A stretch of 64,000 nucleotides of DNA, from positions 62,001 through 126,000 of the forward strand of contig CAWADT010000009.1 in NCBI GenBank assembly GCA_963780865.1. Reading direction: 5' to 3'. Each line of letters begins with the position of its first letter. Within the stretch, counting starts at the first letter, position 1. Origin of the DNA: FEN-1073 sp963780865 (GTDB lineage: Bacteria > Chloroflexota > Anaerolineae > Anaerolineales > RBG-16-64-43). The position numbers and the translations under genes were made by a program. The notes under the pieces are model-generated. The model was not told the origin of the DNA. It saw nothing but the letters and a program-made list of their open reading frames with translations, and did not search any database. Shown here one piece after another: positions 1 to 6,902 of the stretch.

Positions 1-765
1 GTTCAACCCGTAACGCTGGGCTATCGGCGCCCAGTAGTGGACACTCGCCCCGCCAAGCGGATCGACCCCCAGGCTGATCCCGGCCGCGCGGACCACGTCC
101 AGATCCAGAACATTAGCGAGCTGGCCGACGTAGGCGCCGAGATAATCGTAGCGGTGGGTTGTGGCAGCGCGAAGAGCCTTCTCCCGGGAAATCCGCTTCA
201 CGCCTTGAAGGTTGCCTTCAAGCAACTCATTGGCCTTAGCTTCGATCCAGCCGGTGACGGCGCCCTCGGCCGGACCGCCGCTCGGCGGGTTGTATTTGAA
301 GCCGCCGTCGTGGGGCGGATTATGGGAAGGTGTGATCACGATGCCATCCGCGAGCCCGGTCTTGCGTCCGCGGTTGTAGGTGAGAATGGCGAGGGATATG
401 GCCGGGGTGGGGGTGTATTCGTCCCCTTCCGCGATCATCACTTCGACGTCGTTAGCGGCCAGCACCTCCAAGGCGCCGGCCAACGCCGGCACCGAAAGCG
501 CGTGCGTATCAAGGCCGAGGAACAGCGGGCCGCCGATATTGTGCTGTTTCCGGTACAGGCAGATCGCCTGGCTGATGGCGAGGATGTGCCGCTCGTTGAA
601 TGATTTCTGGAAGGACGAACCACGGTGCCCGGAGGTGCCGAAGGCGACCCGCTGCTCCGGGACCGAAGGGTCGGGTGAGTCCGCGTAATACGCCGTGACG
701 AGATCGGGCACATTGACGAGCGAACCCGGGTCGGCCGGCTTTCCCGCAAGTGGATTAACTTCCAT
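1..765 (-). CDS. pgm: Phosphoglucomutase (alpha-D-glucose-phosphate specific), 5' part
   Basis: Interconverts glucose 1-phosphate and glucose 6-phosphate in the cytoplasm, linking glycogen and nucleotide-sugar metabolism to glycolysis. The minus-strand frame opens at 765 with the family's characteristic MEVNPLAGKPA start and reads on through 255 codons to the window edge, so the C-terminal half lies outside. The phosphoserine loop TPSHNPPH is present with the serine at residue 147, the position expected for this family (about 545 aa in full). A GGAGGA ribosome-binding site lies just upstream of the ATG. No operon partner is visible; the upstream flank is a transposase-repeat region. Identification is secure; only completeness is unknown. 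Confidence 0.95.
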   Translation of the reverse strand, partial: MEVNPLAGKPADPGSLVNVPDLVTAYYADSPDPSVPEQRVAFGTSGHRGSSFQKSFNERHILAISQAICLYRKQHNIGGPLFLGLDTHALSVPALAGALEVLAANDVEVMIAEGDEYTPTPAISLAILTYNRGRKTGLADGIVITPSHNPPHDGGFKYNPPSGGPAEGAVTGWIEAKANELLEGNLQGVKRISREKALRAATTHRYDYLGAYVGQLANVLDLDVVRAAGISLGVDPLGGASVHYWAPIAQRYGLN

Positions 766-929
766 CGATTCCTCCGTCTGTTCCTGCGGATTCCCTTCGC
801 CGGTGAAATCCTCCGCGTCCGTAGAACGTGCCGCCGGCCGAAGACCGTCCAGAAGGCTAACGAGATTTATTCCCGGCGTGTCCGGGCGACAACTTCGGAA
901 TGGTTCCACATCCGCGCCGGGCGCGCCGG

Positions 930-1580
930 GAATTTGGTTGATTCGCGCGGTAACCGCGGATTTGCATCCCGCGGTTAATGATACCAACGATTGGTTGAAC
1001 AGGCCGCGCGGCGTTTCGCGGCGCCAGACGTGCCGCGCAATCGGCTGATCCGCGCGGCGGCGACGGATTTGTATCCGGCGATGAACGACGCCAATGATTT
1101 ATTGGCGGGGCCGCGTGCCAATCCGGGGCGTAGGGGCGGGCCCCGCAATTGGTTGATCCGTGTGGTGACGGCGGATTTATAACCGGCGATTAATGATGCC
1201 AATGACTGCGGTGATCGGTGTAGGGGCGGACCCTCGCTACGCAAGGGCAGGCGGCTGTCCGCCCGCGTGGGCGCACCCCACGCTGCGTGAACGCGCAGGT
1301 TCAAAAAACAAACCGAACCTGCGCACTCCCCCCGCTTCGCGAGGGCAGGCGCGAGGGCGGGTGCCATGCGCCCCTACAAAACCACCATCGCGATCCACGA
1401 TGGTGACGATGGCGTGGAAATGATTCGGCATAACGATGAATTCATCCAACGCGATAACGCGTCGGATGGCCGCCGTACGCAACCATTCCGCACGGACGAT
1501 TCCATTTTCAATGGCCGCGATTGGAATTTTCATCGTCCGTTTCCCATTGCATCGGATTGTTCCGGATATATTTGCGGATC
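930..1580 (-). pseudogene. Decayed, 5'-truncated second RAYT copy with repeated tyrosine modules
   Basis: This is a degraded relative of the neighbouring RAYT. Reading on the minus strand it begins in mid-protein (AEWLRTAAIRR, matching residue ~60 of the intact copy), keeps the HUH motif NHFHAIV, then runs into a long palindromic insertion at 1219-1378. Beyond that lie three successive copies of the segment that carries the catalytic tyrosine (AGYKSAVTTRINQLRG and variants) at about 1145-1205, 1035-1105 and 940-990. In the outermost copy the tyrosine codon has become cysteine (AGCKSAVTARINQ). Frames are interrupted, so no protein is expected. It abuts the 3' end of the intact gene directly, which suggests unequal recombination or replicative slippage. 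Confidence 0.75.
1219..1378. repeat. Compound REP-like palindrome bounded by GTAGGGGCG / CGCCCCTAC
   Basis: The segment starts with GTAGGGGCG and ends with the inverse CGCCCCTAC. Between them lie nested inverted words (CGAACCTGCGC against GCGCAGGTTC, and two GCGAGGGCAGGCG-type blocks). It interrupts the HUH-to-tyrosine linker of the decayed RAYT copy at the same place where the intact copy has a short palindrome with the same ends. Confidence 0.6.
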
Positions 1581-2086
1581 CGGGATAATTCATCCGGATT
1601 GCGGATGATGTGTTCATGAAAATTCCGTTGCCATACCGGGGCGCCGGGGGTGCCCCGCAATTGGTTGATCCGCGTTGTTACGGCCGATTTATAACCGGCG
1701 ATTAATGATGACAATGATTTATTGGCGGGGCCACGTGGCGTTCCGGGGCGTAGGGGCGACCGGCCGGTCGCCCCTACCAACCCATTCCCGCAATCCACGA
1801 TATTAACAATTGCGTGGAAATGATTGGGCATGACAATGAATTCGTCCAACGCAATTTCGCGACGGATTTCTGCGGTTTTCAACCATTCCGCATTTGCGAT
1901 TTTCCCCCACGCATTCAAATGCATTACCCCGTCGATAATTTTGCCGAATATCGATAATCGCCGGTATGAAACAATCGTCACGAAATATGAACCTGGTTGT
2001 GTGTAATCGAATCCCTTCAGGCGAATGGACCGGCGATGCCTGCCCTGAGGTTTCTCGAAGGGATGTTTGAATGGATCGTACGACAT
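1508..2086 (-). CDS. REP-associated tyrosine transposase (RAYT), IS200-like Y1 family
   Basis: A single-strand DNA transposase of the HUH/Y1 superfamily, of the type that in other genomes is linked to REP palindromes. The 192-aa product has the usual features in order: the N-terminal RRSIRLKGFDY...YFVTI strand, the metal-binding HUH motif in VMPNHFHAIV (residues ~88-97), a variable linker, the catalytic-tyrosine helix (LIAGYKSAVTTRIN) and the C-terminal HEHIIR...YIRNNP motif. Length is normal for RAYTs. Start chosen at 2086 because AGGGGGAT lies six bases upstream; an earlier ATG at 2110 has no such site. The linker contains a perfect 28-bp palindrome (1750-1777). All catalytic residues are present, so it may be active. 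Confidence 0.85.
   Translation of the reverse strand: MSYDPFKHPFEKPQGRHRRSIRLKGFDYTQPGSYFVTIVSYRRLSIFGKIIDGVMHLNAWGKIANAEWLKTAEIRREIALDEFIVMPNHFHAIVNIVDCGNGLVGATGRSPLRPGTPRGPANKSLSSLIAGYKSAVTTRINQLRGTPGAPVWQRNFHEHIIRNPDELSRIRKYIRNNPMQWETDDENSNRGH
1750..1777. repeat. Perfect 28-bp palindrome inside the RAYT gene
   Basis: Two 14-bp arms, GTAGGGGCGACCGG and its exact complement, with no loop. It lies in frame in the linker between the HUH motif and the tyrosine helix and encodes part of GATGRSPLRP. The outer GTAGGGGCG word recurs at 1219-1227 and, less perfectly, inside glpK near 26866. Confidence 0.85.
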
Positions 2087-2150
2087 AATTATCCCCCTGG
2101 CGGATTTCATGGATCATTCGCAATTATAAATGGTTTTCACAATTTGTCAG

Positions 2151-2179
2151 TTGCGCAGGCTATTTGATACGGGTATACT
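2151..2179 (+). promoter_or_regulatory. Sigma70-type promoter for the restriction-modification operon
   Basis: TTGCGC at 2151-2156 and TATACT at 2174-2179 are separated by 17 bp, the ideal spacing. The predicted start of transcription is about 40 bp before the ATG at 2227. No other -10/-35 pair of comparable quality is visible in the interval. Confidence 0.6.
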
Positions 2180-2226
2180 AGAATTATCACCTTGAGAGTA
2201 ATAAGGGAGAATCCTTGGGGTCATAA

Positions 2227-5200
2227 ATGCCGCAAACCGTCATTGAAAACCCGATCCTGAATTCCCCTTTCGATGAACCCCGGCGCCACTTTAAATTCAC
2301 CGAGGATGGAATAACAGACACGATTGTGCCGGCCCGGCGCATCAGCTCCTATTTCATTCCCATCCCCAGCCCGAAAAAGAAAAATCCAAAGCAGATTGCC
2401 TTCGAAACTGAGTGGACCGCCGACCGGCTCGAAGATAATAAATTTATCAATCAGATTCGCGAAAAGGTTGCGCTCTGGCGGAAGGGCGGCTGTATAGGTA
2501 TCACCCGGACAACGGCCCGACTTCTGGAATACTGGAAGAATCCCGAGCGCGACCATCGCCTGTTTTTCTGCCAGATCGAAGCCCTCGAGACGGTCATCTA
2601 TATCACCGAGGTGGCGGGAAAATACGGCGAACAATGGATCGAGAATACAATTCGCGCCGCGAATGATAGCAGCAACCCGTTATTGAATCGGATTGCCCTC
2701 AAGATGGCAACGGGAAGCGGGAAGACGGTCGTCATGGCGATGATGATCGCCTGGCATACGCTCAATAAACTGGCCAACCCGCAGGATTCCCGATTTTCCG
2801 ATGCTTTTCTGATCGTCACGCCCGGAATAACCATCCGCGACCGGCTGCGCGTCCTTCTGCCGAACGATCCGAACAATTATTATCGCGAACACGATATTGT
2901 TCCTCCCGATCTTATGCCCGAACTTGGAAAGGCCAAGATCGTGATTACGAACTTCCAGGGATTGATGCTTCGGGAACGAATTCAGGCCGGCAAGGTTACC
3001 CGGGGAATTCTGGGCCAGGGAAAAGACAATCCATTTCAGGAGACTCCCGGCCAGATGGTCAGGCGGGTGTGCCGCGAGTTAGGTAACAAGAAAAACGTCA
3101 TCGTGATCAATGACGAAGCGCACCATTGCTACCGAAGAAAACCGGATCAGGAAGTGGAAGAGGTGTTGATCGGCGACGAGCGCCGCGAAGCGCAAAAACG
3201 TGATGAGGAAGCCCGGGTTTGGATATCGGGGCTTGAGGCGGTGAAGAAGAAGATAGGCGTTCGTGCGGTCTATGACCTCTCCGCCACGCCATTTTTCCTG
3301 AGCGGGTCCGGCTATTCGGAAGGCACGCTCTTTCCATGGGTGGTATCGGATTTCTCGCTGATCGATGCGATCGAATCTGGCATCGTCAAAGTGCCGCGCG
3401 TGCCGGTCGCGGACGACCGCATGGCGGGAGATCAACCGACCTATCGGAATATCTGGCCGCTGATCCGCGAAGGCCTTCCGAAAAAAGGCCGCTCCACCGA
3501 AAAGCAGGAAGGCGAGCCGAAAATTCCGGTAGAACTGGAAGGCGCGCTGCTGAGCTTGTACGGTAACTACGAGAAATATTACCGGTTGTGGGAGGGGAAT
3601 GCGAAGGCCCGCGAGCGCGATCTGACCCCGCCGGTGTTCATCGTCGTTTGCAATAACACCAACGTTTCCAACCTGGTCTATAAATTCGTATCGGGCTGGG
3701 AGAAGCAAGTATCCAAAGATAAAACCGTACTGGTTCCCGGAAAGCTGGCGCTTTTCAATAACGTGGACGGAGAACGCTGGCGATCCCGCCCGAATACGAT
3801 TCTCATCGACAGCGAGCAATTGGAATCCGGCGAAGGAATGAGTGCCGAGTTTAAAGCGATTGCCGCGCAGGAGATCGACGAATTCAAGAACGAATACCGG
3901 CTGCGCTTCCCGGGCCGGAGCGTCGAGGAATTGGATGACGAAGACCTGCTGCGGGAAGTGATGAATACGGTGGGGAAAGCGGGCAAACTGGGCGAGAATA
4001 TTCGCTGCGTGGTTTCCGTCTCGATGCTGACCGAAGGATGGGACGCAACCACCGTCACCCACATTTTAGGCGTGCGTGCGTTTGGAACGCAGCTTTTGTG
4101 CGAACAGGTCGTCGGCCGCGGATTACGGCGCATGTCTTATGGCATGCAGAAACATTCTGTGCAGGTTGACGGCGCCACGGTGGAATTCGAAGGCTTCTCG
4201 CCGGAATACGCCGAAGTGTACGGGGTGCCATTCTCATTCATTCCATGCGCCGGTGCGGCCGCCAACCCGCGCCCCGGCCCGATGCCAACCCGCGTACGCG
4301 CGCTGGAGGACCGGATCGCCTGCGAGATCACTTTCCCGCGCGTGATCGGTTATCGTTGCGAGATTCCCTCCGAGCGATTGGATGCTCGCTTTACGCCCAA
4401 TTCGCTGATGGCGCTAACCACCGCAGATATCCCTACCCGGACCGAAGTGCAATCGATCATCGGCGAGCACGAGATGCATTCGCTCTACGGCTTGAAGGAA
4501 AAGCGCGAGCAGGAGATCGATTTCTATCTGGCGAAGTTGCTACTCGAGGAACATTTGCGGGACGACGAAGGCGCCGTCAAGCCGTGGCTCTATCCCCAAC
4601 TCATCCCTATCGTCCGCCGCTGGCGGACCGAATGCCTGACGCTAAGAGACGATACCTTCCCCCAAATGTTGCTGATGTCACAATGGGGGCACGCCGCCGC
4701 CGATAGAATTTACCGCGCAATCGCTACGGCGCCCGGCGCGGCGGGAATCCTCAAGCCGATCCTGCGTCCGTACGATACCATCGGCTCCACGCGCTACGTG
4801 GATTTCGACACCATCCGCCCGGTTTACCCGACCGACCCGGCCAAATGCCACATCTCGCACGTCGTGGCCGATACCGGCTCGTGGGAACAGAAGATGGCGC
4901 AATCGCTCGAGGAAATGGAAGAAGTTAGGCGATACGTCAAGAATCAGGGATTGGGTTTCAACGTGCCTTATACGCTCGATGGGGAAGAGCACAATTACCA
5001 ACCCGATTTTATCGCCCAAATCGACGACGGGCATGGACCGGACGATCTGCTCAACCTGATCGTCGAAGTGAGCGGTGAAGCGCGCAAGGACAAAGCAGCC
5101 AAAACCGCCACGATGCGGTCGCTGTGGATCCCGGCCGTCAATAACCACGGCGGTTTCGGGCGCTGGGCGTTCATCGAGATCACCGATCCGTGGGACGCGA

Positions 5201-5250
5201 AGAATACGATAAGGGCGATTCTAAGAATGGAAAAAGAGGGGGAGAAATGA
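2227..5250 (+). CDS. Helicase-nuclease restriction subunit (type III Res-like, BPTD_3080-type)
   Basis: A 1007-aa restriction protein predicted to translocate on and cut DNA lacking the cognate modification. Superfamily 2 helicase motifs are intact: Walker A GSGKT at residues 163-167, DEAH at 296-299, SATP at 352-355, and the motif V/VI block with GRGLRR at 630-635. The C-terminus carries a PD-(D/E)xK-type nuclease signature, YQPDF (D927) followed by IVEVSGEARKDK (E947). The layout fits the BPTD_3080 group of putative restriction endonucleases, related to type III Res. It is the first gene of the operon and its stop overlaps the next start as ATGA. The partner methyltransferase is the fourth gene, so subunits are separated by two unusual genes. 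Confidence 0.85.
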   Translation: MPQTVIENPILNSPFDEPRRHFKFTEDGITDTIVPARRISSYFIPIPSPKKKNPKQIAFETEWTADRLEDNKFINQIREKVALWRKGGCIGITRTTARLLEYWKNPERDHRLFFCQIEALETVIYITEVAGKYGEQWIENTIRAANDSSNPLLNRIALKMATGSGKTVVMAMMIAWHTLNKLANPQDSRFSDAFLIVTPGITIRDRLRVLLPNDPNNYYREHDIVPPDLMPELGKAKIVITNFQGLMLRERIQAGKVTRGILGQGKDNPFQETPGQMVRRVCRELGNKKNVIVINDEAHHCYRRKPDQEVEEVLIGDERREAQKRDEEARVWISGLEAVKKKIGVRAVYDLSATPFFLSGSGYSEGTLFPWVVSDFSLIDAIESGIVKVPRVPVADDRMAGDQPTYRNIWPLIREGLPKKGRSTEKQEGEPKIPVELEGALLSLYGNYEKYYRLWEGNAKARERDLTPPVFIVVCNNTNVSNLVYKFVSGWEKQVSKDKTVLVPGKLALFNNVDGERWRSRPNTILIDSEQLESGEGMSAEFKAIAAQEIDEFKNEYRLRFPGRSVEELDDEDLLREVMNTVGKAGKLGENIRCVVSVSMLTEGWDATTVTHILGVRAFGTQLLCEQVVGRGLRRMSYGMQKHSVQVDGATVEFEGFSPEYAEVYGVPFSFIPCAGAAANPRPGPMPTRVRALEDRIACEITFPRVIGYRCEIPSERLDARFTPNSLMALTTADIPTRTEVQSIIGEHEMHSLYGLKEKREQEIDFYLAKLLLEEHLRDDEGAVKPWLYPQLIPIVRRWRTECLTLRDDTFPQMLLMSQWGHAAADRIYRAIATAPGAAGILKPILRPYDTIGSTRYVDFDTIRPVYPTDPAKCHISHVVADTGSWEQKMAQSLEEMEEVRRYVKNQGLGFNVPYTLDGEEHNYQPDFIAQIDDGHGPDDLLNLIVEVSGEARKDKAAKTATMRSLWIPAVNNHGGFGRWAFIEITDPWDAKNTIRAILRMEKEGEK

Positions 5251-6071
5251 AAATGGATGAGATCGGAAACTGGACGGAAGTGAAACTGGAAATTATCCGG
5301 GAATACGCTTCAGCATACTCAACGATATTATCCGCGCAAACGCACCCCAAGCTTCAACACTTCTATATCGACGCCTTTTCCGGGTCGGGGCTTCATATAT
5401 CCAAGAAGAGCGGCGAGTATGTGGCAGGGAGCACCTCAAATGCCTTGGACATCACGCCGCCTTTCCAAGGATTCTTTTTCATAGATATTGATAAAGATAA
5501 GGCGCAAATGCTACGGAAAACAACAGAAGGATTGAAGAATGTTCATATATATGAAGAAGACTGCAACATAACTCTGCTTGCAGAGGTTTTTCCCAAAGTC
5601 AAATATGAGGATTATCGCAGGGCTTTGTGCCTTTTAGATCCATACGGACTGCATTTGGATTGGGAAGTAATCGCAAAGGCGGGAAGTATGCGATCAGTTG
5701 AAATATTCCTTAATTTTCCTGTAATGGACATGAATCGCAATGTACTTTGGAAAAACCCAGAGAATGTTCCCGCGGATCAGATTTCCCGCATGAATGCGTT
5801 CTGGGGGGATAAATCTTGGCGGGATGTGGCATATGATACAAGGCAAAGTCTCTTCGGTTATCCGGTAAAAACCGATAACGATACGATTGCATTGGCGTTT
5901 CAAGAACGCCTGAAAAAAGTGGCCGGTTTCAAGCACGTTCCGGTTCCAATTCCGATGAGAAATTCGAAGGAAGCAACTGTTTATTATTTATTTTTCGCTT
6001 CACCGAAACCTGTGGCCGCTGATATTGTTTCGCAGATATTCGATAAATATCGAAAACCAGGAGACCAGTAA
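5247..6071 (+). CDS. tcmP: TcmP-like protein (three-Cys-motif partner)
   Basis: A 274-aa member of the three-Cys-motif partner family, which typically sits beside a Gp37/Gp68-family gene, as here. The sequence looks like a Rossmann methyltransferase: DAFSGSG at residues 42-48 resembles the SAM-binding loop, FFIDIDKDK the acidic second motif, and LLDPYG at 129-134 resembles a catalytic loop of the DPPY type. Methyltransferase activity is my inference; the family function is not established as far as I know. Start set at 5247 (ATGA overlap with the upstream gene, GGGGGAGA upstream); longer in-frame starts lie inside the upstream gene. The stop overlaps the next ATG (TAATG), implying translational coupling. 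Confidence 0.85.
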   Translation: MKMDEIGNWTEVKLEIIREYASAYSTILSAQTHPKLQHFYIDAFSGSGLHISKKSGEYVAGSTSNALDITPPFQGFFFIDIDKDKAQMLRKTTEGLKNVHIYEEDCNITLLAEVFPKVKYEDYRRALCLLDPYGLHLDWEVIAKAGSMRSVEIFLNFPVMDMNRNVLWKNPENVPADQISRMNAFWGDKSWRDVAYDTRQSLFGYPVKTDNDTIALAFQERLKKVAGFKHVPVPIPMRNSKEATVYYLFFASPKPVAADIVSQIFDKYRKPGDQ

Positions 6072-6796
6072 TGGCTAACCATTCCTCTATTGAATGGACC
6101 TCATCCACCTGGAATCCACTGACCGGCTGCACCAAGATCAGCGCCGGGTGCAAGCACTGCTACGCCGAACGGATGGCGAAGCGGCTCCAGGCTATGGGTC
6201 AGCCGCATTATTCCGGTGGATTCCGGTTGGCGCTGCACGAAGATTCGCTCGAATTGCCGCTTTCGTGGAAGAAGCCGCAGATGATCTTTGTCAATTCGAT
6301 GAGCGATCTTTTCCATAAAAACGTTCCCGTCGATTTCATCCAACGCGTTTTCGATGTGATGCGGCGGGCGGACTGGCACCAGTTCCAGGTGCTGACCAAG
6401 CGCGCCGACCGGCTGATGGAATTGGACCCGGTTCTGGATTGGCCGGCCAACGTCTGGATGGGCGTGAGCGTGGAAAACGCGGAGGTTGCGGGCCGAATCG
6501 ACTTCCTGCGAAATACCCGTGCGCGGATAAAGTTCCTCTCACTCGAACCGCTGCTCGGGCCGATCCCGGGCATGAACCTGCGCGGGATCGACTGGGTGAT
6601 CGTCGGCGGAGAATCCGGTCCCGGCGCGCGGCCGATGGACCGCGAATGGGTGGTCGACATTCGCAGGCAGTGCCGGACTGCCCGCGTCCCGTTCTTCTTC
6701 AAGCAGTGGGGCGGAGTGCGCAAGACCAAAGCCGGCCGTGAACTCGACGGCCGGACGTGGGATGAAATGCCAAGGACCGCAGCTGCCACAACCTAA
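6071..6796 (+). CDS. Three-Cys-motif protein, phage Gp37/Gp68 family (DUF5131)
   Basis: A 241-aa protein opening with the family signature IEWTSSTWNPLTGC. Three cysteines, C20, C27 and C30 (C-x6-C-x2-C followed by Tyr), resemble a radical-SAM iron-sulfur site with altered spacing. Conserved family blocks follow: FVNSMSDLFH, QVLTKRADRL, WMGVSVEN, SLEPLLGP and VIVGGESGPGARPM, ending with FFKQWGG. This (beta/alpha) barrel-like family occurs in phages and mobile regions; its chemistry is unproven. It is translationally coupled to the TcmP-like gene and lies between the restriction and modification genes, so a role in modifying DNA or tuning the system is an attractive inference. Identification of the family is secure. 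Confidence 0.9.
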   Translation: MANHSSIEWTSSTWNPLTGCTKISAGCKHCYAERMAKRLQAMGQPHYSGGFRLALHEDSLELPLSWKKPQMIFVNSMSDLFHKNVPVDFIQRVFDVMRRADWHQFQVLTKRADRLMELDPVLDWPANVWMGVSVENAEVAGRIDFLRNTRARIKFLSLEPLLGPIPGMNLRGIDWVIVGGESGPGARPMDREWVVDIRRQCRTARVPFFFKQWGGVRKTKAGRELDGRTWDEMPRTAAATT

Positions 6797-6797
6797 C

Positions 6798-6886
6798 ACC
6801 CCTCATCCCCTTCCCTTCTCCCAGCATAAGCTGGGAGAAGGGTGGCGAGTGCCGGTGATGTTTCCGGCACGAGACGGGATGAGGGA
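6798..6886. repeat. Family A palindromic element between DUF5131 and methyltransferase genes
   Basis: Outer arms CCCCTCATCCCC / CGGGATGAGGG enclose the inner hairpin CTTCTCCCAGC-ATAA-GCTGGGAGAAG. It separates the third and fourth genes of the operon, which are otherwise closely packed. Copies of the same family occur near 19804, 27572, 30953 and 45262. Confidence 0.8.
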
Positions 6887-6902
6887 GAGAAGGAGAATTT
6901 AC

